Below are positions 46,147-55,409 of a stretch of 64,000 nt of DNA, one piece after another (the stretch's first letter is position 1; the number at the start of each line of letters is the position of its first letter). The DNA is from a bacterium (GTDB lineage Archaea; Thermoproteota; Nitrososphaeria; Nitrososphaerales; Gagatemarchaeaceae). The DNA lies in assembly GCA_027310575.1 (NCBI GenBank), contig DAIDAO010000045.1:1-64000 (forward strand), written 5' to 3'. Made by a program: the position numbers and the translations under genes. Under the pieces are notes generated by a model. It was not told the DNA's origin and did no database searches. It saw only the letters and a program-made list of their open reading frames with translations.

Positions 46147-47709
46147 CTAGCGCCGGGCAATCTCTACGAGTTCGAAGGGCTGTCTCCCCTTCGACGCTGG
46201 GAGACCCGAGATCCCCCCCACCAGACTCTCCGCAGCCACCCCTCTCCTCTCCAGGACCTTCGCAAGCATGAGAGACGTGTTCCCGGCCATGCAGACGACG
46301 AGCATCGGCCTGCCGTCTCTCGGGACGAGGCGCTCGAACCCCTCCGACGGCTCCGCTCCGTTGAGCACGGCCTGCACGTCCCTGACGTCGGCCACCATTA
46401 CCTCGGACTCCGCGCACCCGAGCGACGAAGCGATCGCCCTGACCCCCTCGGCCTTGGGGACGAACATGTTGTGGGCCCAGACCACGGCCCCGTACTCTCC
46501 GATAGACGCGGCCGCTTCGTCCAGCCTGACCTGGTCCCTCTTCCCCCTCCTGGCGACCGCCCCGACCTCGGAGAGGTACTTCGAAGCCCCGTCAGCCACG
46601 ATGACCGCGAACTTCTTCCCGACGCCGTAGTTGATGAGCTCCATGCAGGCGTAGAGTGCCAGCGCCCCGCTCTCCCCCACGTCGTACCCCTTCCCGTTCA
46701 GGAACTCGAAGAGCCTGCTCGCCTCCTCGAAGTCGACCTCGTGCGCTCCGAGGTAGGATGCGGGTTCGAAGAACTTCAGCCCCGCGGCCTTCTCCTTCGT
46801 CCGTATGCCGGCCACGTCCTGGCCCGACAGGGGGAATACGACCCTCACCCCCTTCCTCCCGTGCTTGGACGCGACGTACCGGCTCAGTCCGAGCGCGGTC
46901 CCGCCAGTCCCGAAGGCGCACACGAAGTCTGTCTCACCGAGCGAGGCGCCCGACCTGCCCAGCTGCTGGTCGAGCTCGGGCCCTGTGACCGTCCTGTGGA
47001 CCTCGACGTTCAGCTCGTTGTCGTACTGTTCGGTGCAGAATCCGCCGTAAGCCTGCGCAAGCAGCTTCGCCAGGCCGATGGCGTCCTGGCGCGCGAGCAG
47101 GGACTCGGCCTCTCCCCGCACACTGTCGAATGGTTTCGTGTCGAAGCCCAGCTGTCCGAGCTGCTGCCTGACGCTCGCAGCCACGCCGGCGGCCACGAGC
47201 AGGTCCGCGTCCCCCTTCAGCCCAGGGGCAGGGCAGATGTCGATATCCAGGTTGATCAGCCTGACCCCGTCTTTCTGCAGCCGGTCGACCACCCCCTGCT
47301 GGAGCCTCCTGGAGACCAGGGCCACGACGTCGAGGCCGAGCTTCCCGATGGCGCCCAGCGCGAGGCCGAAGTTCCCTGAAGTCGCCTCGAACACCGTCTG
47401 GCCCTCGGCCAGCTTTCCGGAAGAAATCGCGTCCCTTACTATGGCGACCGCGGGCCTGACCTTGACCGACCCGCCTTCGATCTTGGAGTCCAGCTTCGCG
47501 AAGACCCGCGTCCCGTCTCTGTCCAGGTCGAGCCCGTACTCCGAACGGGCGCACTCGAGCAGCACGTCGGTCACGTCCACCAGTGGGGTGGGGTTGGCGA
47601 CCGACCCCCCCTCCAGGTGAGGCACCCTGGCCCAGACCTCGGAGTCGAACTTGGCCAGGAGGGTCGTGTCAACCGTGGTGCCCTGCATAGAGGGGTCCGT
47701 CGCCGGCAT
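46147..47709 (-). CDS. Cysteine synthase-like PLP enzyme fused to C-terminal rhodanese-like domain
   Basis: GGSVKVRPAVAIV (PLP Lys), FEATSGNFGLALGA, CAFGTGGTALG; C-terminus VVCMAGNTSLMLAKVLERRGVAAESLVGGISGL. Confidence 0.85.
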   Translation of the reverse strand: MPATDPSMQGTTVDTTLLAKFDSEVWARVPHLEGGSVANPTPLVDVTDVLLECARSEYGLDLDRDGTRVFAKLDSKIEGGSVKVRPAVAIVRDAISSGKLAEGQTVFEATSGNFGLALGAIGKLGLDVVALVSRRLQQGVVDRLQKDGVRLINLDIDICPAPGLKGDADLLVAAGVAASVRQQLGQLGFDTKPFDSVRGEAESLLARQDAIGLAKLLAQAYGGFCTEQYDNELNVEVHRTVTGPELDQQLGRSGASLGETDFVCAFGTGGTALGLSRYVASKHGRKGVRVVFPLSGQDVAGIRTKEKAAGLKFFEPASYLGAHEVDFEEASRLFEFLNGKGYDVGESGALALYACMELINYGVGKKFAVIVADGASKYLSEVGAVARRGKRDQVRLDEAAASIGEYGAVVWAHNMFVPKAEGVRAIASSLGCAESEVMVADVRDVQAVLNGAEPSEGFERLVPRDGRPMLVVCMAGNTSLMLAKVLERRGVAAESLVGGISGLPASKGRQPFELVEIARR

Positions 47710-47716
47710 GGTTTAT

Positions 47717-47730
47717 ATAACATATGTTAT
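47717..47730. promoter_or_regulatory. 14-bp perfect palindrome ATAACATATGTTAT overlapping TATA-like box in divergent promoter
   Basis: Read directly; between starts 47709(-)/47688(-) and 47744(+). Confidence 0.6.
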
Positions 47731-47743
47731 CTCTGCATGAATC

Positions 47744-48082
47744 GTGAAGCCCGCTTACACCGCCCCTGAGGTCCCGGACGAGAAGGTCACGCCCGCCCTG
47801 GTGAGGGACGAGCTGCTGAAGTGCTTCGAGAGCGCCAACGGCGAGTTCGCAGAGCTGATGCATCAGCCGGTCACAGACGAGCAGCTGAAGCGGCAGGTGA
47901 AGACCTTCGTGGAGGGGGTCTTCTCGCAGTGCGGGGTCGACTACGTCTCCCCGACAAAGGACGGGATCCTCGCGGCCATAGCCGAGTGCAAGCGCAACGC
48001 AGAGCAGATGATGGGCTCCCGGGGCGAGGAGATAATCAAGCACCACTATTCTGAAATGATGAAGCTCGTGGACAGGCTCTAG
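47744..48082 (+). CDS. Hypothetical protein
   Basis: 112-aa ORF, GTG start, TATA-like box 24-32 nt upstream. Confidence 0.7.
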   Translation: MKPAYTAPEVPDEKVTPALVRDELLKCFESANGEFAELMHQPVTDEQLKRQVKTFVEGVFSQCGVDYVSPTKDGILAAIAECKRNAEQMMGSRGEEIIKHHYSEMMKLVDRL

Positions 48083-48088
48083 CCCTGC

Positions 48089-48544
48089 CTAGCCTTCTTC
48101 TTTCTTCTGTTCACGCCTGAACTTCTCGGGGGGCCCCATGTACAGGCTCGAGGGCGCTTCCTTCGGGAGCACATACCGGACGTAGGGGTACCCGCGCTTG
48201 TCGTGGTAGACGTCTGAGCCCTCCTCCCCCTTCCTGAATGCCTTCTCGAATCCATCCCAGTCCTGGTCATGGATCGCCTTGAAGATGGGCTGGAGGTACT
48301 CCTTGTCGTAGGCGTCAAGGTCCTCTGCATACTTCGGCCTCGTGACCTTCGCAGTCCTGAAGGCCGCCCTGAGCTGGTTCAGCTGGTGCGCAGCCATCTT
48401 CCAGTTCCCCCCCTTCGCCGCGTAGTAGGCGTTCGTGTAGCGCTCCCCTGTCTCTTTCATCAGGGCCGCCATCCCCGGCTGGATCTCGGCGAGCTGGTCT
48501 ATGGTCATCTCGCCGTGGTGCGTCTTCGCCTTGATGTCGCTCAT
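48089..48544 (-). CDS. Hypothetical helical protein
   Basis: 151-aa ORF (YAAKGGNWKMAAHQLNQLRAAFRTAKVTRP...). Confidence 0.72.
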   Translation of the reverse strand: MSDIKAKTHHGEMTIDQLAEIQPGMAALMKETGERYTNAYYAAKGGNWKMAAHQLNQLRAAFRTAKVTRPKYAEDLDAYDKEYLQPIFKAIHDQDWDGFEKAFRKGEEGSDVYHDKRGYPYVRYVLPKEAPSSLYMGPPEKFRREQKKEEG

Positions 48545-48684
48545 CGGCTTCGCCCCCCTGGTCCCAAAGCGGGCAAGAAAAGGCCTAGGGTGGGGGCCTG
48601 ATGGGGGTGAGCGGCTCCCTGGGGCCTGAAGGCTGGGGGAAGTTCGGTTCCCTCGGGAAGGACGCGCGAGGGGTGCGGAACAAC

Positions 48685-49629
48685 CTATGCCTCGGCCTCC
48701 CTCGGCGTCACCTGCAGGTCGACCACCTTCTCCGCCCTCAGGATCCTTAGGCTGACCGCGTTCCCGACGACGTCGCCGGAGAGCGCCCTGTGGAGCTCGA
48801 ACTCGTCCGTGGCCCTGGCGTCTCCCAACCTCAGAATGACGTCCCCGATGGCGACCCCCGCGGCCTTCGCAGGGGACCCCACGTCCACCGCCCTTACCAG
48901 GAGCCCCTCATCCTGGCCGACGTCAGCCGCGTTGCCGACGTCCTCAGGCAGCTCGATCGGCTCGACCACGACCCCTAGGAACCCCTTCTTCACCCTCCCG
49001 TCCTTGGAGATCTTGTCGACCGTCTCCTTCAGGGAGTCGACCGATACGGCGACCCCTCTTCCGGCGAAATAGGCCACATTCATCCCCACGAGGTTTCCGG
49101 ACGCGTCGACCAGCGGTCCCCCAGAGTAGCCCGGGTTCAGCTTGGCGTCAGAGACCACCGCGTCTTCGATCATGGCACCCCAGAACCCCCTCATGCTTCT
49201 CCTGTGGCTCGTCACTATACCGGAAGTCGCCGAGACTCTCCGGCCGTAGGCGTTGGCAAGAGCGAGCACGAACTGCCCCACCCTGACGCCGTCGGCCGTC
49301 CCGAACTTCACCGGGGCGAGCCCCGATGCCTCGACCTTCAGGACCGCCACATCCGAGTAGGGGTCCCTGCCCAGGACCTTGGCCTCGAGCTCCGCGCCGT
49401 CCCCGAGGGTCACAGTCGCCTCGGAAGACTGCCCTACGACGTGGCCTGCCGTTACGATGAGCCCGTCCTGCGACCAGGCCATCCCTGTGCCTCCTCTTCT
49501 GCCCGCGTTGACGCTCACCACGGAAGGCGAGACGCCGTCGGCCAGCTCCGCTACAGCGTCTGAAAATGACTGCAGGAGCCGGATCCCCTCTGTCTCTGTC
49601 ATCCTGTCGATATCACCTGCCGTGGCCAT
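48685..49629 (-). CDS. S1C serine protease with PDZ domain (HtrA/DegP-like)
   Basis: GLIVTAGHVVG (His), SDVAVLKVE (Asp), DAKLNPGYSGGPLVD (Ser; note GYSGG), PDZ GVAIGDVILRLGDARATDEFELHRAL. Confidence 0.92.
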   Translation of the reverse strand: MATAGDIDRMTETEGIRLLQSFSDAVAELADGVSPSVVSVNAGRRGGTGMAWSQDGLIVTAGHVVGQSSEATVTLGDGAELEAKVLGRDPYSDVAVLKVEASGLAPVKFGTADGVRVGQFVLALANAYGRRVSATSGIVTSHRRSMRGFWGAMIEDAVVSDAKLNPGYSGGPLVDASGNLVGMNVAYFAGRGVAVSVDSLKETVDKISKDGRVKKGFLGVVVEPIELPEDVGNAADVGQDEGLLVRAVDVGSPAKAAGVAIGDVILRLGDARATDEFELHRALSGDVVGNAVSLRILRAEKVVDLQVTPREAEA

Positions 49630-49671
49630 GGTCAGGCGTCTACTTGTTGAGCAGGTTCGGGCGGTACCGGC

Positions 49672-50295
49672 TCACATCGCGTACGGTGTGGAGTACGATA
49701 TCCGCATGAGCGCCGGCCTGGCTCCCGGCCGCGGGCTGGTGTAGAGCCTCGAGATCCTCCCCATGAGCTGATGGGCGGCGCGCACCGCCTTTGGAAGGTC
49801 CGAATCCTTTGCGACCTTCGCGTCCACCTCCAGCTGGTCTCCGGAGAACTTCGCGCTGATCAGGGCGGACCCGTCCTCAGTCACCCATTTCATGACGAAC
49901 CCTTCCTCGCCTTCCGACATCCCCACCCACCTCATGGTGTCGAACCACCTCCCCTTGAGCGCAGCAGCGATCGTCCCTGCGCTCGCCTCGTACGGCAGGA
50001 ACGTTTGGAGAATGGGGACCCTCCTGGTCGCGTCGAAGGGCGCCCTCAGGGAGAACGACTCCTTCGCCTTGTCTGTGACGCTGTACCCGTCCGGGGACCT
50101 GACCACCATGCCGACATCTTCCAGGCGCTCCAGCGACCTGGAAAGCGTCTCGGGGTGCGCACCCGTGATCCTCCTGAGCCCGTCGAAGGTGAAGACAGAC
50201 AGCCCTTCTTCTTCAATCGCCCTGACCACTTCGGCGTCTCTGGGGCTCACCGATGCATCCTCGTCTTCCGCTCGAGCGCCTTCGCTGTTCCGCAA
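49672..50295 (-). CDS. HTH-containing hypothetical regulator
   Basis: TFDGLRRITGAHPETLSRSLERLEDVGMVVRSPDGYSVTDKAKE winged-helix. Confidence 0.8.
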   Translation of the reverse strand: MRNSEGARAEDEDASVSPRDAEVVRAIEEEGLSVFTFDGLRRITGAHPETLSRSLERLEDVGMVVRSPDGYSVTDKAKESFSLRAPFDATRRVPILQTFLPYEASAGTIAAALKGRWFDTMRWVGMSEGEEGFVMKWVTEDGSALISAKFSGDQLEVDAKVAKDSDLPKAVRAAHQLMGRISRLYTSPRPGARPALMRISYSTPYAM

Positions 50296-50345
50296 AGAAC
50301 TCTGGGCTTGAATACCCTCGCCTCTTTAAAAAACAACCGCGGACT

Positions 50346-50735
50346 TCACGCGCCGTCCTTCCGCCTGCGGAAGACCAGGTTCCTCCCCTCCTTCTCCATC
50401 TCCAGGCTCCCCTGCGCGACCATGACGTAGAGGCACATGAGGAGGTCGAACCTCATGGCTACCTTGTCTTCCGAGCCGAACGCGTCCTCCAGCCTTCCGT
50501 CCTTGAGGAGCGACCCCGAAGTGACCTCCTCCTTCCCCACCACCTTCGACAGAGCCTGGACCTTGGTCGCCGAGACGTGCGTCATATGGAAGGAAAGCGA
50601 TCCCCTGTTGCTGGGGCTGAACACGAGGAAGTCCCCTCCCGCTGTCCTGAAGACCTGATACTCCTGCCTGACCGCTTCAACCGTCCCCACTGGGACGAGC
50701 GCATTGAAGAAACCCGAGACGTCTGCCCGGCTCAA
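50346..50735 (-). CDS. Hypothetical protein
   Basis: 130-codon ORF from TTG 50735 with TATA-like GGCATAAATG about 26-30 nt upstream; ORF track gives longer upstream start. Confidence 0.6.
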   Translation of the reverse strand: MSRADVSGFFNALVPVGTVEAVRQEYQVFRTAGGDFLVFSPSNRGSLSFHMTHVSATKVQALSKVVGKEEVTSGSLLKDGRLEDAFGSEDKVAMRFDLLMCLYVMVAQGSLEMEKEGRNLVFRRRKDGA

Positions 50736-50816
50736 GAGGCCACCCTTTCTCCCGCGGATGCATTTATGCCTCCCCACCAATAGTGCAGAAATATTCCTCC
50801 GGCCAGGCTCGGACGT

Positions 50817-51293
50817 ATGCAACTGTCCGGGAAGGCCGTCACGGTCGCGGCCGTCGCGCTCGCGGCGATCCTCGTCGGCTACACGCTGTATTCCATGAGC
50901 ATCGTCCCGGGGAACGTCGCCTCCACGCCCACGTCCTTCTCCGTCAACGGGAGGACGTACGAGTTCACCTACATCGCCACGACTCAGGCCGAGCGCGAAG
51001 CCGGGCTGATGAACAAGACGATCACGAACACCACGACCATGCTCTTCGCGTTCCCGTCCTTCGGCGAATGGTCGTTCTGGATGTACAACACCTATTCGAG
51101 CCTGGACATGATCTGGGTCAACGGCACCTCCGGCAGGGTCGTCTATCTGGTCACGTCGGCGCAGCCCTGCTTCGACAGAAGCGCATGCGCAGTCTACACG
51201 CCGTCAGCTTCGGCCGACTACGTGATCGAAGCGAAGGCGGGGTTCGCCGCAGCCAACGGGATCGCTGTCGGGACGACCCTCAGCTTCGGCTGA
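50817..51293 (+). CDS. DUF192 family protein, membrane anchored
   Basis: ATTQAEREAGLMNKTIT, MLFAFPSFGEWSFWMYNTYSSLDMIWVNGTGRV pattern. Confidence 0.9.
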   Translation: MQLSGKAVTVAAVALAAILVGYTLYSMSIVPGNVASTPTSFSVNGRTYEFTYIATTQAEREAGLMNKTITNTTTMLFAFPSFGEWSFWMYNTYSSLDMIWVNGTSGRVVYLVTSAQPCFDRSACAVYTPSASADYVIEAKAGFAAANGIAVGTTLSFG

Positions 51294-51375
51294 CCGCGCT
51301 TCGAGCCGCTTCTCACAATCGTCTACTTACTTTGACCACACCTGCTTTTGCCCCCGGCGGAGCCCTTCGTCGGGC

Positions 51376-51687
51376 ATGCAGGCAGCCCCCAAGCCGCCGA
51401 TGACGCGCGCCCAGAAGCTGCGGTGGTACGCCGGCCAGCTGATGGCGGACGCAGCCAGCGACGAGAAGTCCGGGGACTCCGAGAGTGCGATATCGCGCTA
51501 CCTCCAGGCAGCCGACATCCTGCTCCTCCTTGCCAAGGTCGAAGAGAGCTACACAGCCTGGAAGTACTACACCGACACCGCCGCCCAGTGCCAGCAGAAG
51601 GCCCGGAGGCTGATTGCCCTGGCCCCGAAGGATGACGCTCCGCCCCGTCCGCAGGTGCAGCCGTCGGGCGCCGCCCCGCCTTCTTAA
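51376..51687 (+). CDS. Small helical MIT-like domain protein
   Basis: LMADAASDEKSGDSESAISRYLQAADILLLLAKVEESYTAWKYYTDTAAQCQQKARRL. Confidence 0.6.
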   Translation: MQAAPKPPMTRAQKLRWYAGQLMADAASDEKSGDSESAISRYLQAADILLLLAKVEESYTAWKYYTDTAAQCQQKARRLIALAPKDDAPPRPQVQPSGAAPPS

Positions 51688-51715
51688 TATACCACGGACC
51701 GCAAATTCGCACTGC

Positions 51716-52228
51716 ATGACGAGGTGGGAGTGCTATCGTTGCGGCCACATCTTCGAGGGCGAGAACACCCCCGACGAGTGCCCTAACTGCCACTACTCCC
51801 TGACGTTCTGGATCGAAGCCTCGGAGGCCAAGGTTCCGACGGTCAGGAGCTTCGTCAAGTCCGACCCTCTGATGATAGACGCGAACGAGTCGGTCCTGAG
51901 GGCCGCCCAGATGATGAGGGAGAAGAAGAGCGGCAACATCCTCGTGCTCATCAACGGCGAGCCGAAAGGGATCCTGACCGAGCGCGACGTCCTCTACAGG
52001 GTCGCCGCAGACGACCTCGTCTCGTCCACTATCCCCGTGAGGAAGATCATGACCTCCCCGATGATATCCGTGGAGGCAGACGCCCCGCTCGCCGAGGGGG
52101 TCCAGCTGATGGCGAAGCACAGGATCAGGACGGTCTTCGTCACCGACCATGGGAAGCCTCTGGGGCTGCTCAACATGAGGGCGATCGTCGGCGACCAGTT
52201 CAAGGTCGCCAAGAGCTTGGAGTCCTGA
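51716..52228 (+). CDS. CBS-domain pair protein with N-terminal rubredoxin-like zinc ribbon
   Basis: WECYRCGHIFEGENTPDECPNCHYS then two CBS repeats. Confidence 0.92.
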   Translation: MTRWECYRCGHIFEGENTPDECPNCHYSLTFWIEASEAKVPTVRSFVKSDPLMIDANESVLRAAQMMREKKSGNILVLINGEPKGILTERDVLYRVAADDLVSSTIPVRKIMTSPMISVEADAPLAEGVQLMAKHRIRTVFVTDHGKPLGLLNMRAIVGDQFKVAKSLES

Positions 52229-52243
52229 CTCTTCGGAGTCATC

Positions 52244-52690
52244 ATGTCGAAGCAGGGGCCGGTTCAGTCCACGAGAACCGTGCTGTTCGTCTGCGTGGAA
52301 AACACCTTCAGGAGCGTCCTCTCGGAAGCGCTGTTCAATTCGAGGGCGCCCCCGGGCTGGCGTGCGGAGAGCGCGGGCGTGACCCCGGCTGGAGCCGTGA
52401 ACCCGAACGTGCGCGGGCTTCTTGGCGAGCTGGGCATCGTCTCGGGCGAGAGGACGCCGAGGCTGGTCACCCCTGACCTCGTCGCGAAGGCCTCCAGGGT
52501 GGTGACATTCGGTTGCCTGGACAGGTGCCCCCCCGGGGCAGAGGGGAAGGCGGAAGACTGGCCGGTCCCAGGGGCGACTGGGAAGACGTTCGACGAGCTG
52601 CGGGCGATCAGAGACGGGATGTCGGTGCGGGTCGACAACCTCATCAGACAGCGCTGCGCGCCGTTCGGGAGCGCGAACGAGCGGGGGTGA
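52244..52690 (+). CDS. Low-molecular-weight phosphotyrosine phosphatase/ArsC-like protein
   Basis: VLFVCVENTFRSVLSEALFN (C-X5-R-S loop), RAESAGVTPAGAVNPNV. Confidence 0.85.
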   Translation: MSKQGPVQSTRTVLFVCVENTFRSVLSEALFNSRAPPGWRAESAGVTPAGAVNPNVRGLLGELGIVSGERTPRLVTPDLVAKASRVVTFGCLDRCPPGAEGKAEDWPVPGATGKTFDELRAIRDGMSVRVDNLIRQRCAPFGSANERG

Positions 52691-52702
52691 AGACATCCTT
52701 CA

Positions 52703-53068
52703 ATGGCTGCGCCAGAAGTCGAAGTCCTCAGGGGCGAGCTCCTGAAGGCCGCGCGGGCACGGGGGACGATGGCATACGGCGAGCTGATGAAGATCATGGG
52801 GGTCTCGAGGGGGAGGCCGCTCTTCGACGCCATAGTCGCTGTGGACAGGGCAGAGCACGCCCGTGGCGCGCCTGGTTTCGCGGCAATAATCGTCCGCAAG
52901 GACACGGGCTTCCCTGGAGGGGGGTTCTTCTGCGACGACGACCTCCCTGCGTCCCTGCGGAGGCCCTTCTCGCGCGCCAACGACCCGAAGCTCTCGGCGG
53001 CTGAAATGAACTACGTCAAGGATGCCCAGAAGAAGATCTGGGACTACTATTCGAACGCCGGAGCCTGA
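52703..53068 (+). CDS. Hypothetical protein
   Basis: 121-aa ORF (MAYGELMKIMGVSRGRPLFDAIVAVDRAEHARGAPGFAAIIV). Confidence 0.65.
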   Translation: MAAPEVEVLRGELLKAARARGTMAYGELMKIMGVSRGRPLFDAIVAVDRAEHARGAPGFAAIIVRKDTGFPGGGFFCDDDLPASLRRPFSRANDPKLSAAEMNYVKDAQKKIWDYYSNAGA

Positions 53069-53796
53069 GCCATCCGTCCCCTGAGGTCTCTCAGTGCTTT
53101 CGCCGGGTCAGGTGATTCGGTCACCGACCTCCCCACTATGACGAAGTCAGCTCCCCCTCCTGCGCCCGAGGCTGCGTCCCCTCCCTGCGGGCCTATCCCC
53201 GGGGAGAAGATCAGGCAGTCCTTCCCGACGATCCTCCGGGTCTCGGCGATCTTGTCGAGCGTCTTCGCAGACACTACGACGCCGTCCGCGCCCCAGTCCC
53301 TCGCCCTGGCCGCGAACGTCCTGTAGAGGGGAACCCCCTTCTCGTCGCTCAGCCCATAGCCTTCCCCCGCCCCCCTGTGGCTCATGTACACCAGAAGGAT
53401 GACCCCGCCTCCGTCGATGTGCATCCGTTCGATCACCTTCCCAAGCCCTTCTTCGCGGCCGACGAAGGGGTTCGCTATCACCGCGTCGAAGCCGAAAGCG
53501 AGGAGGGAGTCCACGACGTTGAGGTTCGTCGACTCGATGTCGTTCAGCTTCAGGTCTGCAATCAGCGGCAGCCCCTCCCCCTTGCAGGCGTCTATCACCC
53601 CCCTGATGCCGCTGAGGCCGTACGGCAGCAGGAGGTGATGGTTCACCTTGACCGCGGCCACGGCTCCTTTGGTGGCTGAAAGGACCCTCTCAGCCCGGGC
53701 CAGCCTCGCGTCGTACGGGTCCGAGAAGTCGAGCGCGAGCACTACCCTGCTGTCGTTCTTCTTCGCAGACCGCAACATCCTCTCCCTGAACTTCAA
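53047..53796 (-). CDS. pyrF: Orotidine 5'-phosphate decarboxylase
   Basis: VVLALDFSDPYDARLARAERVL, LIADLKLNDIESTN, IFSPGIGPQGGDA. Confidence 0.93.
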   Translation of the reverse strand: MKFRERMLRSAKKNDSRVVLALDFSDPYDARLARAERVLSATKGAVAAVKVNHHLLLPYGLSGIRGVIDACKGEGLPLIADLKLNDIESTNLNVVDSLLAFGFDAVIANPFVGREEGLGKVIERMHIDGGGVILLVYMSHRGAGEGYGLSDEKGVPLYRTFAARARDWGADGVVVSAKTLDKIAETRRIVGKDCLIFSPGIGPQGGDAASGAGGGADFVIVGRSVTESPDPAKALRDLRGRMAQAPAFE

Positions 53797-54728
53797 GGCG
53801 TGCCCCCGCTGAAACCGCCCCGGTGCGCCGCGCCGACCATGTCAGCCAACTTTGCGAGCCCCTTCCTCTCCATGTAAGAGAGTATCCCCACGTTGACCTC
53901 ATTGAAGGTATCGAACCTCCTGACCGTGGCAGTCCCGAGCTGCACCGCGTCCGCACCTGCGAGGAAGAACTGCACCGCGTCCTCCCACCTGGCGACGCCG
54001 CCGCACCCCATTATCGGCACGTCTAGCTCCTCCCTCAGCTCGTAGACGCAGCGCAGGGCGACAGGCCTCATCGCCCCTCCCGACAGCCCGCCGTAGCCGT
54101 TGGACAGCGCAGGCCTGCCGGACTCCACGTCGACGGGGAATGCCCTGACCGTGTTCACTGCGGTCAGCCCGTCTGCCCCCGCGTCCACCGCGGCTCTGCC
54201 TACCTCGACCAGCCGCTCGGTGTTGGGGGAGAGCTTGGCGAAGACGGGCTTCCTCGTGCTCCTCTTGACCGCCTTCGTCACCCTGGCCACCAGCTCCGGG
54301 CTGTGGCCTATCTCCGTCCCCACCCCAGCCACGTGGGGGCAGCTGAGGTTCAGCTCGTAGGCCGCGAAGTCGTTGCCATCGAGGGTCTTGGCCACCCGCT
54401 CGAACTCCCTCTCGTCCCCCCCGAAGATCGAAACTATGACCGGGAGCCCCCTGCCCCTGATCTCGGCCAGCTCCTCCGAGAACCTCTCCGCCCCGGGGTT
54501 CGGCAGCCCCGCGGCGTTGACCATCCCGGCTTCCACTTCGACGAGGGTGGGCTCGGGGTATCCCTCCCTCGGGACAGCGCCTATCGACTTCGTGACTGCC
54601 CCTCCTGCCCCGACCCTCAGCGCCCCCAGCACCTTGGCGAGGGAGCTCCCGTGGACCCCCGAGGCCAGAACGGTCGGGTTGGACAGGTGCAAACCCCCCA
54701 TTTCCACAGCGATTGCATCCACGCTCAA
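53793..54728 (-). CDS. pyrD: Dihydroorotate dehydrogenase
   Basis: NPTVLASG, ELNLSCPHVAGVGTEIG, FAKLSPNTERL, GGLSGGAMRPVALRCV, MGCGGVARWEDAVQFFLAGADAVQLGTA. Confidence 0.95.
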   Translation of the reverse strand: MSVDAIAVEMGGLHLSNPTVLASGVHGSSLAKVLGALRVGAGGAVTKSIGAVPREGYPEPTLVEVEAGMVNAAGLPNPGAERFSEELAEIRGRGLPVIVSIFGGDEREFERVAKTLDGNDFAAYELNLSCPHVAGVGTEIGHSPELVARVTKAVKRSTRKPVFAKLSPNTERLVEVGRAAVDAGADGLTAVNTVRAFPVDVESGRPALSNGYGGLSGGAMRPVALRCVYELREELDVPIMGCGGVARWEDAVQFFLAGADAVQLGTATVRRFDTFNEVNVGILSYMERKGLAKLADMVGAAHRGGFSGGTP

Positions 54729-55348
54729 CTCCTTCCCCCCTCCATCTGCTTGACGACCGCCTGGTAGTCCTGCTTCGTGACCTTCTTCTTCTCATAGAGC
54801 GTCTCGACCAGCTCCTTGACGTCGATGAAAGAGGCGAGCTTCACCCCCGAGCGCGCGAGGTTCGCCTTCCCCCCTTCGAGCCTGTCCACCAGCACGAGGG
54901 CGTCATCGGCGACGCACCCGGCCCTTCTCAGCGCCTCGACCGCTGACAAGATGCTCCCGCCAGTGGTGACCAGGTCGTCGACGACCAGGGCGCGCCACCC
55001 TGGCCGGACCGCGCCCTCGACGAGCTTCGCGAGGCCGTGCCCCTTCTCCTCCCTCCTCACATAGACCATCGGCTTCCCCAGCAGGTACGCAAGCAGGGAC
55101 GAGATCGTCACCCCTGCGGTCGCCACGCCGGCGACCACGTCGAAGTCCTTCTCTCCCATCTCCTTCACCTCGGCCAGGTACGCGGAAATCGCCAGCCTAT
55201 AGGCCTCGGGGTCGCTGGGCACCACCCTGAGGTCCAGATAGTATGAGCTCGACCTGCCGCTCGCAAGGGTGAACTTCCCGAACCTGAGGGCACCGATGCG
55301 GAAGAGCGCCTCGGCAAGGGCCAGCCTGCCGCTGACGGTCTCAGACAT
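54725..55348 (-). CDS. pyrE: Orotate phosphoribosyltransferase
   Basis: KFTLASGRSSSYYLDLR, MVYVRREEKGHG, ALVVDDLVTTGGSIL. Confidence 0.95.
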   Translation of the reverse strand: MSETVSGRLALAEALFRIGALRFGKFTLASGRSSSYYLDLRVVPSDPEAYRLAISAYLAEVKEMGEKDFDVVAGVATAGVTISSLLAYLLGKPMVYVRREEKGHGLAKLVEGAVRPGWRALVVDDLVTTGGSILSAVEALRRAGCVADDALVLVDRLEGGKANLARSGVKLASFIDVKELVETLYEKKKVTKQDYQAVVKQMEGGRS

Positions 55349-55409
55349 CGAGAAGCCGCCCCTGAAGTCGGGTTTAAGCCTTGAACGTCTCGGTTGCTGC
55401 GGTCCCCGT

